Assembly (NCBI GenBank): GCA_943788725.1
Contig: CALSRJ010000006.1
Span: 124,001 to 188,000 of the forward strand
From: an uncultured Flavobacteriales bacterium
Lineage (GTDB): Bacteria; Bacteroidota; Bacteroidia; Flavobacteriales_G; Salibacteraceae
Length of the DNA stretch: 64,000 nucleotides
Direction: 5' to 3'
The notes beneath the pieces were generated by a model. The model ran no database searches and was not told where the DNA came from. It saw only the letters and a program-made list of their open reading frames with translations. The translations under genes and the position numbers were made by a program. Of the stretch, positions 43,434 through 52,394 are shown one piece after another. Each line of letters starts with the position of its first letter. The first letter of the stretch is position 1.

Positions 43434-46238
43434 ATGGCCGACGATAAAAAGCTCTTCCTTCTCGACGCATTTGCGCTCATCTACCGCGCCTATTATTCGT
43501 TCATTTCCAATCCACGGGTCAGCAGCAAAGGACTCAACACCTCTGCCATGTTTGGCTTCACGAATACCCTTTGGGACCTGATCAACAAGGAGAAGCCAAC
43601 GCATATCGCCGTTGTCTTTGACCCCCCTAGTGGCGACCAAGAGAATTTTCGCGTGGAGCAGTACGCGGAGTACAAGGCGAACCGCGAAGCCATGCCGGAA
43701 GACATTCGAAAGTCACTTCCGTACATCAAGGCCATTGTGCAGGGATTCAAGATCCCCACCCTGGAAGTAGAAGGGTTCGAAGCAGATGACGTGATTGGCA
43801 CCTTGGCCAAGAAAGCAGCGCGCAAAGGGTATACCGTTTACATGATGACGCCCGATAAAGACTACGGTCAATTGGTAGAAGACACCATCTTCATGTACAA
43901 ACCCGGCAGGCAAGGAAGCGACGTACAGATCATGGGGCCCAAAGAAATTTGCGAGCGTTACGGCATTGAGCGCCCTGATCAGATCATTGATATTTTAGGG
44001 ATGATGGGCGATGCCGTCGACAACATTCCCGGCATTCCTGGGGTAGGTGAAAAAACAGCCATCAAGTTTGTGCAGCAATTCGGATCCATGGAGGGCTTGT
44101 ACGAGAATGTAGAAGCGCTGAAGGGTAAGATGAAAGAGAAGGTCGCCGAGAACAAGGACCAAGCCTTCATGTCTAAGCAGCTGGCAACCATTATACAAGA
44201 TGTTCCGATTGAATTGAACGAAAATGATCTGATTCGAGAGGAGCCGGACGTAGAGCGATTGGTTGAGATCTTCACCGAACTCGAGTTCAAGACCCTCGCC
44301 AAGCGCGTCTTAGGAGAAGAGATCGCCGTCACCCAGACGAGCAGTTCTGGCGGACAGTTAGACCTATTCGGCGGCGATGAACAAGGGAGCGAAACACCAG
44401 CCGAAACTACCGCGCCTTCGACGGACCTCGACACGATTGAGACGGTGGACAATACCTATGCAGCAGCGACCACAAAGGAGGAGCGTGCTGACTTGATCAA
44501 GACCCTACGCCAAGCCAAGAGCATTTGCTTTGACACGGAAACAACGGGCATCGACTCCATTACGGCCGAGTTGGTGGGTATGTCTTTTTGTATCGAAAAG
44601 GGCAAAGCGTTTTACGTTCCTGTTCCGGATGACCATTCAGAAGCCACCAAGATTGTAGCCGAATTCAAGGAAATCTTTGAAAGCGATGCTGAGAAAGTTG
44701 GGCAAAACTTGAAGTACGACCTCGAAGTATTGAAGCGCTACGGGATCACGGTAAATGGTTTCTTGTACGATACGATGATTGCCCACTATTTGCTCCATCC
44801 AGACATGAAGCACAACATGGACGACATGTCTGAGTACTACCTGAACTACAAGCCTGTATCAATTGAGAGTTTGATCGGTAAAAAGGGAAGCAAGCAGGGA
44901 AGCATGCGCGACGTTGCCTTGGAAAACATCACCCAGTACGCGAGTGAAGACGCAGACATCACCCTTCAACTGAAGCATGCCTTGGATGCAGAATTGGACA
45001 AGGACCACCTCGTGAAGCTGTTCAGGGAGATCGAGTCTCCGTTGATCCAAGTACTCACCGATATGGAGTTGGAGGGCATCAACATCGACGTGCCTGCTTT
45101 GAAAAAGTTTTCGAAAGAACTCGGAACCGACATCGACAGTTTGAAAAAGAAAATCCTCGGGCTGGCGGGGATTGATTTCAATGTAGACTCTCCGAAGCAA
45201 CTCGGAGAAGTGCTTTTTGACCACTTGAAGATCGATGAGAAGGCCAAGAAAACCAAGAGCGGACAGTACGTAACACGTGAAGACACCCTGCAAAAGATGG
45301 CGGGCAAACACGAGATCATCCCATTGATCCTCGACTATCGCAGTGTGAAAAAATTGAAGAGCACGTACGTAGATAGTTTACCTGAAATGGTGAATCCTGA
45401 TTCAGGACGAATCCACACCAACTACATGCAAACAGTAGCGGCTACGGGCAGGCTTTCCTCCACCAATCCGAACTTGCAAAACATTCCGATCCGCACCGAA
45501 CGGGGACGCTACATCAGAAAGGCCTTCATTCCAAGATCTGAAGAGTACGTCATCTTGGCGGCGGATTATTCGCAAGTAGAGCTCCGTATTATCGCGGCGC
45601 TGAGCGAAGACCAAGGCATGATCCAAGCGTTTAAGGATGGCTTAGACATCCATGCAGCCACTGCCTCGAAGGTGTTTGATGTTCCGCTAGAAGAAGTAAC
45701 CCGAGATCAACGGGGAAAGGCAAAGGCCGTGAATTTCGGCATCGCTTATGGACAGGGGGCCTTTGGATTGGCCGACAACCTCAATATTTCTCGCACCGAA
45801 GCTCGAGAGATCATTGAAAATTACTTCGTCCAATTTCCGGGGATCCAAACCTTTAAGGAAATGGCCATCGAACAAGCGAAGGCCAAGGGCTATGCGGAGA
45901 CGCTCTTGGGTCGCAGGCGATACTTACCAGACATCAACTCACAAAACGGCACCGTGCGCGCGGGCGCAGAACGCAACGCGATCAACGCCCCCATACAAGG
46001 GTCTGCAGCAGACATCATAAAATTGGCCATGATTGACATTCACAAGACATTTGAAGCCGAGGGTTTTCGCTCCAAAATGCTCCTTCAAGTACATGATGAA
46101 TTGGTTTTTGATGCCCATAAAGAAGAACTTGAAACCATCCGCCCCATCATACGTAGGAAGATGGAAACCGCGTATACCATAGCTGTTCCGCTAGTTGTTG
46201 ACATCAATCATGGGAATAATTGGTTGGAAGCACATTAA
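43434..46238 (+). CDS. polA: DNA polymerase I
   Basis: Full-length family A polymerase of 934 residues. An N-terminal 5'-3' exonuclease (LFLLDAFALIYRAY to the helix-hairpin GIPGVGEKTA) is followed by an Asp/Thr-rich linker (about residues 300-340). A 3'-5' proofreading domain keeps CFDTETTGID and NLKYDLEVL, and the polymerase domain has motif A AADYSQVELRI, motif B RDQRGKAKAVNFGIAYG and motif C LQVHDELVFD. All three activities look intact. Confidence 0.97.
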   Translation: MADDKKLFLLDAFALIYRAYYSFISNPRVSSKGLNTSAMFGFTNTLWDLINKEKPTHIAVVFDPPSGDQENFRVEQYAEYKANREAMPEDIRKSLPYIKAIVQGFKIPTLEVEGFEADDVIGTLAKKAARKGYTVYMMTPDKDYGQLVEDTIFMYKPGRQGSDVQIMGPKEICERYGIERPDQIIDILGMMGDAVDNIPGIPGVGEKTAIKFVQQFGSMEGLYENVEALKGKMKEKVAENKDQAFMSKQLATIIQDVPIELNENDLIREEPDVERLVEIFTELEFKTLAKRVLGEEIAVTQTSSSGGQLDLFGGDEQGSETPAETTAPSTDLDTIETVDNTYAAATTKEERADLIKTLRQAKSICFDTETTGIDSITAELVGMSFCIEKGKAFYVPVPDDHSEATKIVAEFKEIFESDAEKVGQNLKYDLEVLKRYGITVNGFLYDTMIAHYLLHPDMKHNMDDMSEYYLNYKPVSIESLIGKKGSKQGSMRDVALENITQYASEDADITLQLKHALDAELDKDHLVKLFREIESPLIQVLTDMELEGINIDVPALKKFSKELGTDIDSLKKKILGLAGIDFNVDSPKQLGEVLFDHLKIDEKAKKTKSGQYVTREDTLQKMAGKHEIIPLILDYRSVKKLKSTYVDSLPEMVNPDSGRIHTNYMQTVAATGRLSSTNPNLQNIPIRTERGRYIRKAFIPRSEEYVILAADYSQVELRIIAALSEDQGMIQAFKDGLDIHAATASKVFDVPLEEVTRDQRGKAKAVNFGIAYGQGAFGLADNLNISRTEAREIIENYFVQFPGIQTFKEMAIEQAKAKGYAETLLGRRRYLPDINSQNGTVRAGAERNAINAPIQGSAADIIKLAMIDIHKTFEAEGFRSKMLLQVHDELVFDAHKEELETIRPIIRRKMETAYTIAVPLVVDINHGNNWLEAH

Positions 46239-46257
46239 AACACAGGCTGTTCGCACC

Positions 46258-46265
46258 TATGTTTG
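46258..46265 (+). promoter_or_regulatory. Putative -7 element (TATGTTTG) before the lipoprotein gene
   Basis: TATGTTTG matches TAnnTTTG in the short gap after polA, 18 bases before the ATG of the next gene. No -33 TTG at the correct spacing. Confidence 0.4.
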
Positions 46266-46283
46266 TTCTAATTCGGAAATATT

Positions 46284-47189
46284 ATGAGAACCACTACCCT
46301 TCTACTACCCCTTGCGCTCTTGCTGATCACAGTGAGCTGTGGAGGTGAAAAATCCGACGAAGTCAAAGCGAGTAAGAAAGGGCTGGATATCGACACTTCC
46401 CAAATCAAAGATGGCGTTGGCGCCGAGATGTATGATCGAGCGAGGGCTATGTTCTACTCAATGCCGACCCCCATGGAGCTCCAATCGATGATTGAGTCTT
46501 CGGGAGGACATTTCAGGGATGATTTGCTGGCCGACCCTCAAAAATCAGCAGATTACCAAACGACCGAGCAACAAGCCTTTGCGCTCGGTGTGTACGGGGC
46601 AGACATGAGTTACTCCACCGTCTTCGATCAGCAACAAGATGCACTCTTGTATATGGCTGCGGCTCAGCGAGTAGCGAAGAAATTAGGCATAAAGGATCCA
46701 TTCGGGCCTGGCCTCATGGAACGCGCGAGCAACAACCAGACGGACAAAGATTCTATGTTGTTGATCGTCTCTGAGATCTACTGGGAACTCAACAGTCAAT
46801 TGCAGGAGGAGAACCGCAATCAGATCGGACTGATCGTTTTAGCGGCTAGCTGGGTAGAAGGCGTCTATCTCGGCACTCAAATCATGCATGAACAAGAGAA
46901 CGGCGAAATGGAGCAAGTCATCGCCGACCAACGCTTCATCGCTTCTCAATTGGATGCCCTTTTCTCGGACTATGCTTCAGATCCGTTCATCGCTACTACT
47001 GAGCCTTACTTCCGACAGATTGTGGATCGTTACCTGGCGCTTCCCGTAGAAGAAACCCCTACGAGCATGACAAAACAAAATGGGAAAACGGTGATTGGTG
47101 GTGCTACCAAAGTGAAGTTCACAAAAGAAGACTTAGCAGACATTTCCCGTATTGTGGAAGAAACCCGACTCAAAATCATTGCGCTATGA
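46284..47189 (+). CDS. Lipoprotein of unknown function
   Basis: Signal peptide with lipobox ITVSC (Cys about 20) then GGEKSDE, so a lipoprotein of 301 residues, probably periplasmic or outer-membrane. Helix-rich body without recognised domain; segments DMSYSTVFDQQQDALLYMAAAQRVAKKLGI and LIVLAASWVEGVYLGTQIM look like packed amphipathic helices. Four-base overlap with the small secreted protein gene downstream suggests joint function. Confidence 0.7.
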   Translation: MRTTTLLLPLALLLITVSCGGEKSDEVKASKKGLDIDTSQIKDGVGAEMYDRARAMFYSMPTPMELQSMIESSGGHFRDDLLADPQKSADYQTTEQQAFALGVYGADMSYSTVFDQQQDALLYMAAAQRVAKKLGIKDPFGPGLMERASNNQTDKDSMLLIVSEIYWELNSQLQEENRNQIGLIVLAASWVEGVYLGTQIMHEQENGEMEQVIADQRFIASQLDALFSDYASDPFIATTEPYFRQIVDRYLALPVEETPTSMTKQNGKTVIGGATKVKFTKEDLADISRIVEETRLKIIAL

Positions 47190-47629
47190 AGAACAACCTC
47201 TTAACCTTTTCCCTTCTTCTTGCCATGAGCCTTGCGTTCACTCAGGTAGCTAATGCGCAATGCAAGTCGTTTACCAAGAAGCATTGTCTTTCTGAATTGG
47301 AGGGCTATTCTAGCAATGGCCAGTACAACGGAGCCGTGATGTTTGAAGGGGAAGCCGCCTCTTTGGTGCAGACCTTTTACTCGGGAAAAGATTACCGCCT
47401 TTACATCTGTTCACACGACGCAATCAGCGACAGCCTCTTCTATGAAGTGCGCGATTACAAGAAGAACCTCCTTTTTTCGAGTAAAGATGAGGGCACCACT
47501 ATGTTTGATTTTTCTGTTGAATCAACCCAGCAGCTTTACCTGACCATCATCGTTCCGGATATGGGCACAGCCAATGAGCTCAAAAAGAATGGATGCGTAT
47601 CTATTCTCATCGGGTTCAAGGAGAATTAA
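47186..47629 (+). CDS. Small secreted protein of unknown function
   Basis: 147 residues with a signal peptide ending NAQ and mature N-terminus at or near Q-C, a good substrate for pyroglutamate formation. The body is predicted beta-rich (EGEAASLVQTFYSGKDYRLYIC, DFSVESTQQLYLTIIV), like a small beta-sandwich. Four Cys residues could form disulphides. It overlaps the lipoprotein gene by four bases. No family recognised. Confidence 0.68.
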   Translation: MKNNLLTFSLLLAMSLAFTQVANAQCKSFTKKHCLSELEGYSSNGQYNGAVMFEGEAASLVQTFYSGKDYRLYICSHDAISDSLFYEVRDYKKNLLFSSKDEGTTMFDFSVESTQQLYLTIIVPDMGTANELKKNGCVSILIGFKEN

Positions 47630-47673
47630 CCCTACACGACGTCTTTTCTTTCAAGCATGCGTAATATTGCGCC

Positions 47674-48558
47674 ATGACCTACTCCATGACAGGTTACGGC
47701 AAAACAGTTTGCCAGTACAACGGCCGAGGGCTGACCATTGAGATCCGAACGCTTAACAGCAAGCAAGGTGATGTCAATGTGCGTATGCCCTCCATCTATC
47801 GTGAAAAAGAGATCGCGCTGCGCGACTTGATTTCCTCCGAACTTCAGCGCGGCAAGATCGACTTGAGCATCCAGCGAGACCTCGCGGATGAGGAAATGAC
47901 AAGCGAGATCAACGAAGCCTTGGTCACCCACTACTACGAGATGATCAAGAGGATGGAGTCAAAGATCGAAGGCAATGCATCTGCCGATTCGGTCGAGTAC
48001 CTTTCCCTCATCTTCAAACTACCGGACGTTCTTAAGCCCGTATCGGAGCAGTTGACCGAAGAAGAATTTGACGTGCTCAGCGAAGGCCTTGCCTCCTGTA
48101 TTGACCATGTCAAGGCATTCAGAAAGCAGGAAGGAGCAAAACTCGAGCTCGTACTTCGCGCAGGTGCTGAGCGCATCGCCTCCTTACTGGAGGATGTAGC
48201 GCCGTTTGAACAAGCACGCATCGATAAAATTCGAGGTCGTATCACGAACAGTTTAGGAGACGATGCAGATGCATCCAGCTTTGACAAGGATAGGTTTGAA
48301 CAAGAATTGATCTACTACCTAGAAAAGCTTGATATCACCGAAGAAAAGGTGCGCCTGAAAGCCCATTGTGAATACTTTCTCAAGACCTTAGATACCGAAG
48401 AAGTCAAAGGCAAGAAACTGTCTTTCATCGCCCAGGAAATGGGACGGGAAATCAACACCCTTGGCAGCAAGGCTCAACATTCGGAGATGCAACGCGTTGT
48501 CGTAGACATGAAGGATGAGCTTGAAAAAATAAAGGAACAAGTACTGAACGTTCTCTAA
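47674..48558 (+). CDS. YicC family protein (putative endoribonuclease)
   Basis: N-terminal YicC signature MTYSMTGYGKTV, then IRTLNSKQGDVNVRMPS; C-terminal DUF1732 segment ISFIAQEMGREINTLGSKA-like. The 294 residues are normal. E. coli YicC is reported as an endoribonuclease involved in small-RNA turnover. It lies three bases before gmk, a very common YicC-Gmk pairing. Confidence 0.9.
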   Translation: MTYSMTGYGKTVCQYNGRGLTIEIRTLNSKQGDVNVRMPSIYREKEIALRDLISSELQRGKIDLSIQRDLADEEMTSEINEALVTHYYEMIKRMESKIEGNASADSVEYLSLIFKLPDVLKPVSEQLTEEEFDVLSEGLASCIDHVKAFRKQEGAKLELVLRAGAERIASLLEDVAPFEQARIDKIRGRITNSLGDDADASSFDKDRFEQELIYYLEKLDITEEKVRLKAHCEYFLKTLDTEEVKGKKLSFIAQEMGREINTLGSKAQHSEMQRVVVDMKDELEKIKEQVLNVL

Positions 48559-48561
48559 GCG

Positions 48562-49143
48562 ATGACCCCACTTCACCCTCAAGGAAAAGCCATCATTTTC
48601 TCAGCCCCATCCGGATCAGGCAAGACCACGATCGTACATGCGCTGCTCGGACAAGGAATGCCGCTTGAGTTTTCGATATCGGCTACGAGTCGAGAGCCAC
48701 GTGGCGCCGAAATCAATGGGGTCGACTACTATTTCCTAGGTATCAATGGGTTCAAGAAAATGATCGACGCAGACGCCTTGTTGGAATGGGAGGAAGTCTA
48801 TGTGGATCAGTTTTACGGCACCCTCAAAAGCGAAATCGAACGGATTGGGAACAACGGGAATGCTGTCGTTTTTGATGTGGATGTATACGGCGGTATCGAA
48901 CTGAAGCGATTGCTGGGCGATCAAGCATTGGCCGTTTTCATTCTACCGCCGTCGGTGGAAGAATTGGAAAGACGGCTAAGGGGAAGGAATACAGATCCAG
49001 AAAAAAAGATCAAAGTACGCTTGGCCAAAGCCAGTGAAGAGATTGAGCAACGTGACGCCTTTGACACGATCATCGTAAACGAAAACCTCGATAAAGCGAT
49101 TGCTGACGCCCGTGCCGCGATCATTGAATTCCTTGCGAAATGA
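48562..49143 (+). CDS. gmk: Guanylate kinase
   Basis: Phosphorylates GMP to GDP. The P-loop FSAPSGSGKTT, GMP-binding SATSREPRGAEINGVDYYF, EWEEVYVDQFYGT and the R-rich lid RRLRGRNTDPE are present. The 193 residues are standard. ATGA overlap with nadD. Confidence 0.95.
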   Translation: MTPLHPQGKAIIFSAPSGSGKTTIVHALLGQGMPLEFSISATSREPRGAEINGVDYYFLGINGFKKMIDADALLEWEEVYVDQFYGTLKSEIERIGNNGNAVVFDVDVYGGIELKRLLGDQALAVFILPPSVEELERRLRGRNTDPEKKIKVRLAKASEEIEQRDAFDTIIVNENLDKAIADARAAIIEFLAK

Positions 49144-49745
49144 GCAAACGAATAGGCCTATACTTTGGCACCTTCAACCCGATTCATGTCGGGCATCTGA
49201 TCATTGCGAATCACATGGTGCAGCACGCAGCATTGGATGAGTTGTGGTTTGTCGTTTCCCCTCAAAATCCGCTCAAACCAAAGGCCTCGTTGCTTGCTGA
49301 TTACCATCGACTCGCCTTGGTGCGCATTGCGGTAGACAACAACTTCAAACTTCGAGCAAGCAATATCGAGTTCGATCTTCCCCAGCCATCCTACACCATT
49401 CACACGCTTGCAGCGCTCTCAGAAAAACACCCTGATCATGATTTTACGATCATCATGGGCGAAGACAACCTGAACACCCTTCCGAAATGGAAGAACTATG
49501 ATCAAATCTTAGAACACTATTCCATCCTGGTCTATCCACGCGTAGAAAGCGATGAGAACCTAAGCGTAATCAGCGGCGACCGGAGTGATCTTCTCGACCA
49601 TCCAAAGGTTACGATGGTAGACGCCCCCTTGATGAAGATCTCCGCAAGTTTCATCCGAAAAGCCGTCCACGATGGCAATGACGTGCGTTACTTGCTCACC
49701 GAGCCCGTGTTGAAGTATGTGGATGAGATGAACTTTTATCGTTAG
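49140..49745 (+). CDS. nadD: Nicotinate-nucleotide adenylyltransferase
   Basis: Transfers AMP to nicotinate mononucleotide in NAD synthesis. Nucleotidyl-transferase motif LYFGTFNPIHVGHLIIAN (with HxGH), VSPQNPLKPKASL, and the C-terminal ISASFIRKAV (ISxTxxR-like). The 201 residues match the family. It ends a yicC-gmk-nadD operon; repeat DNA starts directly at its stop. Confidence 0.94.
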   Translation: MSKRIGLYFGTFNPIHVGHLIIANHMVQHAALDELWFVVSPQNPLKPKASLLADYHRLALVRIAVDNNFKLRASNIEFDLPQPSYTIHTLAALSEKHPDHDFTIIMGEDNLNTLPKWKNYDQILEHYSILVYPRVESDENLSVISGDRSDLLDHPKVTMVDAPLMKISASFIRKAVHDGNDVRYLLTEPVLKYVDEMNFYR

Positions 49746-50075
49746 GGAGTGGGGATTAGTGAAGAGTGAAAAACTAAAAGTGAAAAGTGAAAGGTGGATA
49801 GGACAACTCCTCTCATGATGTCAGTTCGAGTGGCCACGCCGGAGGCGCGGATGTATCGAGAACAACCTGAGTTGAGGGAGTAGGGATTGGTGAAGAGTGA
49901 AAAACTAAAAGTGAAAAGTGGAAAGTTAAAGGTGGATAGGACAGCTCCTCTCTTGATGTCAGTTCGAGTGATCACGCCGAAGGTGTGATTGTATCGAGAA
50001 TAACCTCAATGTGCTCATGTACTAATGGGCTAATGACCTGATCAACTACTCCCCGCTGCGAAGCAGCCAGTCGCC
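49745..50075. repeat. Tandem pair of the dispersed hairpin element, uninterrupted
   Basis: Two units of about 130 bases start at 49745 and 49876. Each has AAGAGTG-AAAAACT-AAAAGTG heptads, GGTGGATAGGACA, CTCCTCTC, TGATGTCAGTTCGAGTG, a hairpin, then TATCGAGAAYAACCT. Unit 1 hairpin is GGCCACGCCggaGGCGCGG; unit 2 is ATCACGCCgaaGGTGTGAT, with changes on both arms that keep pairing. After unit 2 come CATGTACTAATGGGC and CCCCGCTGCGAAGCAGCC as at 15,060. Unit 1 preserves the intact target GTCAGTTCGAGTGGCC used by both IS110 copies. The rest of the gap to thiL shows no gene. Confidence 0.85.
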
Positions 50076-50169
50076 TCTATACTGCATCCGCCCATTGCAC
50101 AGTTGAGATTGCAGTTCCAAATGGCTTCTCCCTTGAATTTCTCACCTTTGCAACTCCAAAATTGGAACC

Positions 50170-51195
50170 ATGAGCGACCGTACAGAATTGAATGACCTGG
50201 GTGAATTCGGCTTGATTGAGCATTTGACGAAGAACATCGAACACGTACAGCCTTCTACCGTGCTGGGGGTTGGCGACGATGCCGCCGTGATTGACCGTGG
50301 TGACTTTTACGAATTGGTTTCTAGCGACATGCTCGTGGAAGGTGTGCATTTTGACATGGGGTATACACCCCTCAAGCACCTGGGCTACAAAAGCATCGCG
50401 GTAAATGTTTCTGATATCTGCGCGATGAATGGTACCTGTGAGCAAGTCACTGTGAGCATTGCGGTCTCTAATCGCTTTTCGGTTGAAGCACTGGAAGAAA
50501 TTTACGAGGGGATGCTTCTGGCTTGCACGGCGTATGGGGTAGACCTCGTCGGAGGAGACACCTCTTCAAGCCTTTCTGGACTTGTGATCAGCGTGACCGC
50601 TATTGGGCGCGTTGATAAAGACAAAATTGCCTACCGCAGTGGAGCGAAAGAACACGACCTACTTTGTGTATCCGGAGACCTTGGCGCGGCCTACATCGGA
50701 CTGCAGATCCTAGAACGGGAAAAGCAGATTTGGAAAGAGAATCCTGGGGTACAACCCGACTTGGAAGGACACGACTACGTGCTAGAGCGCTTCCTGAAGC
50801 CAGATGCACGGGTGGACATTATTGCGCGCCTTGCGGAGAAAAACGTTGTCCCTACCTCGATGATGGATATTTCAGACGGCCTCGGCTCTGAGGTGCTGCA
50901 CATCTGCAAGCAAAGTAAGGTAGGCGTGAAAGTATTTGAAGAAAAGCTACCCATCGACGCTACGGTATCGACGCAGGCGCAAGAATTCAAACTAGAACCT
51001 TCGCTTTGCGCCATGAACGGTGGTGAAGATTACGAACTGCTTTTCACGGTAGATCAAAAGGACTTTGAGAAAATCAATCTCATGGAAGGCGTCCGCATCA
51101 TTGGACACATCGCTGACGCCACCGATGGCGCCACGATTGTCTACCCTCGTGGTGAGGAAATCTTCATCAAGGCACAGGGCTGGAAGGCTTTCTGA
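50170..51195 (+). CDS. thiL: Thiamine-monophosphate kinase
   Basis: Phosphorylates thiamine monophosphate to the diphosphate. AIR-synthase-like fold: GVGDDAAVIDRGDF, SSDMLVEGVHFDMGYTP, GYKSIAVNVSDICAMNG, DISDGLGSEV and the ThiL hallmark NGGEDYELLFTV. The 341 residues are normal. Stand-alone; other thi genes are not in view. Confidence 0.93.
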   Translation: MSDRTELNDLGEFGLIEHLTKNIEHVQPSTVLGVGDDAAVIDRGDFYELVSSDMLVEGVHFDMGYTPLKHLGYKSIAVNVSDICAMNGTCEQVTVSIAVSNRFSVEALEEIYEGMLLACTAYGVDLVGGDTSSSLSGLVISVTAIGRVDKDKIAYRSGAKEHDLLCVSGDLGAAYIGLQILEREKQIWKENPGVQPDLEGHDYVLERFLKPDARVDIIARLAEKNVVPTSMMDISDGLGSEVLHICKQSKVGVKVFEEKLPIDATVSTQAQEFKLEPSLCAMNGGEDYELLFTVDQKDFEKINLMEGVRIIGHIADATDGATIVYPRGEEIFIKAQGWKAF

Positions 51196-51206
51196 TGAAA
51201 ACTTCC

Positions 51207-51497
51207 CTAGAGATTCATCAGCATAAACAGTACGTCCACTGCTAAAGCGAGGATCGTGGTGCGCACGATGTACTTCATGGGTGCTACGGCGAGCATCATA
51301 GACAAACTCAACATGGTGCATCCAGCGATGACCCCTATCTGCCAAAGGTGTTCGCGCGAAAATATGCCAACGGTGATGCCCCCAACGATGCCGATGAGCA
51401 AGAACCCAACAGAGATGATGGAGAATCGATCAAACTCAGAATTCTCTTCAAAACGCGTAAGCCAGTTCCCTCCTTGGGAAGAAGTATTGTTATCCAT
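51207..51497 (-). CDS. Small membrane protein of unknown function
   Basis: 96 residues: a polar N-terminus (about 25 residues) followed by three hydrophobic helices (about 27-46, 51-70, 75-94). Convergent with thiL, 11 bases apart. No family recognised; the reading frame, clean ATG and membrane pattern support it being real. Confidence 0.6.
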   Translation of the reverse strand: MDNNTSSQGGNWLTRFEENSEFDRFSIISVGFLLIGIVGGITVGIFSREHLWQIGVIAGCTMLSLSMMLAVAPMKYIVRTTILALAVDVLFMLMNL

Positions 51498-51615
51498 GGT
51501 GTTTTGATTTAAAGGTTACGGCAAAGGAGCAGCAACTTCATTTCCAGACCTCTGACCGTGATTAGGGTGTAAGATGACATTGCTCAACCTACAGAGGTGC
51601 TGACAGGCCGTAAGC

Positions 51616-51623
51616 TACATTTG
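51616..51623 (+). promoter_or_regulatory. Putative -7 element (TACATTTG) of uspA
   Basis: TACATTTG matches TAnnTTTG, 19 bases before the uspA ATG at 51643, leaving a leader of about 12-15 bases. No good -33 TTG. Confidence 0.45.
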
Positions 51624-51642
51624 ATGGAAAGAACCCTTGGCC

Positions 51643-52080
51643 ATGAAAAATATCTTAGTAGCCATAGACCTAGACCCGAACACTCAACAGCTGGTTGATT
51701 ATGCCGTTCAACTCGCCAAAGCCTTTGAAGCCAAGCTTTGGTTGATCCACATCGCCGAAGCCGAGCCTGACTTTATCGGATACAGCGAAGGACCTCAATA
51801 CATCCGAGACACCTTTGCGAAAGAACTACGAGATGAGCACAAAGCAGTGCAGTCACTCTGTAATCAGGTGAAGAAAGAAGGACTAGATGCAGAAGGCTTG
51901 ATGATTCAAGGGCCGACCATTGACATGATACTTCAAGAGGCCGAGAAGCTAAAAGCAGACCTCATCATCACCGCCACGCATCATCGCAATTTCATTTACA
52001 AGGCATTCATCGGAAGCGTCTCTACCGAATTATTTGAGCGTAGCACTATTCCATTGCTCGCATACCCGGTAGGCCAATGA
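51643..52080 (+). CDS. Universal stress protein, UspA family
   Basis: 145-residue single Usp domain starting KNILVAIDLDPN. GPTIDMILQEAEKLKADLIITATHH is the helix-strand before the nucleotide loop, and the ATP-binding G-x2-G-x9-G-(S/T) loop is only partly kept (IGSVSTELFERSTIPLLAYPV). It is monocistronic, with its own promoter. Confidence 0.87.
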   Translation: MKNILVAIDLDPNTQQLVDYAVQLAKAFEAKLWLIHIAEAEPDFIGYSEGPQYIRDTFAKELRDEHKAVQSLCNQVKKEGLDAEGLMIQGPTIDMILQEAEKLKADLIITATHHRNFIYKAFIGSVSTELFERSTIPLLAYPVGQ

Positions 52081-52093
52081 TTCTAAAACAAAA

Positions 52094-52118
52094 GAGACCG
52101 GTTGCATGAACCGGTCTC
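52094..52118 (-). terminator. Intrinsic terminator, minus-strand orientation
   Basis: Perfect 10-bp stem GAGACCGGTT (52094-52103) / AACCGGTCTC (52109-52118) with a 5-base loop. On the minus strand it is followed by TTTTGTTTTAG, a proper U-tract; on the plus strand there is no T-run. So it terminates leftward transcription, yet no protein gene reads leftward into it. Confidence 0.75.
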
Positions 52119-52390
52119 AGCTTATCTAAAGGGAGGACTGATCTTCTCTGAGGATCTTGAGCTGCAATCGTGCCTCCGTTGCGGACTATGTTAGCGAATC
52201 GTCCGGACCTCTTTTTTGTCCCTTGAACGCGGGGAAGTGTGTCGTTTACCCCCCTGATTCTTTTCCAAAGGTGAGCCTCAAGCCAGTGGTCTTTTATGAG
52301 CAAAGAGCGTTCGACTAATGACAAGCGTCATGGTTAATTCAAGGATTTCAAAGTTCGCCTCTGTGCAAAGATTCGATACCTTGCGCAGCG
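52094..52390 (-). ncRNA. Candidate small RNA gene ending at the terminator
   Basis: The 314-base gap between uspA and the methyltransferase gene holds no convincing protein gene. On the minus strand a TTG at about 52391-52393 and AATCTTTG 20 bases further resemble a Bacteroidota promoter, and the transcript would run about 250 bases to the terminator. The open frame of 92 codons through it runs across the terminator stem, so a protein is unlikely. I recognise no known RNA family. Confidence 0.3.
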
Positions 52391-52394
52391 CGCA

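Noticed and set aside
49742-49975. Minus-strand 77-codon open frame
   Set aside because: Lies wholly in the tandem dispersed repeat and repeats its own peptide.
52046-52324. Minus-strand 92-codon open frame between uspA and the methyltransferase gene
   Set aside because: It runs through the terminator stem and into uspA antisense, and the composition is not protein-like; kept only as possible RNA.
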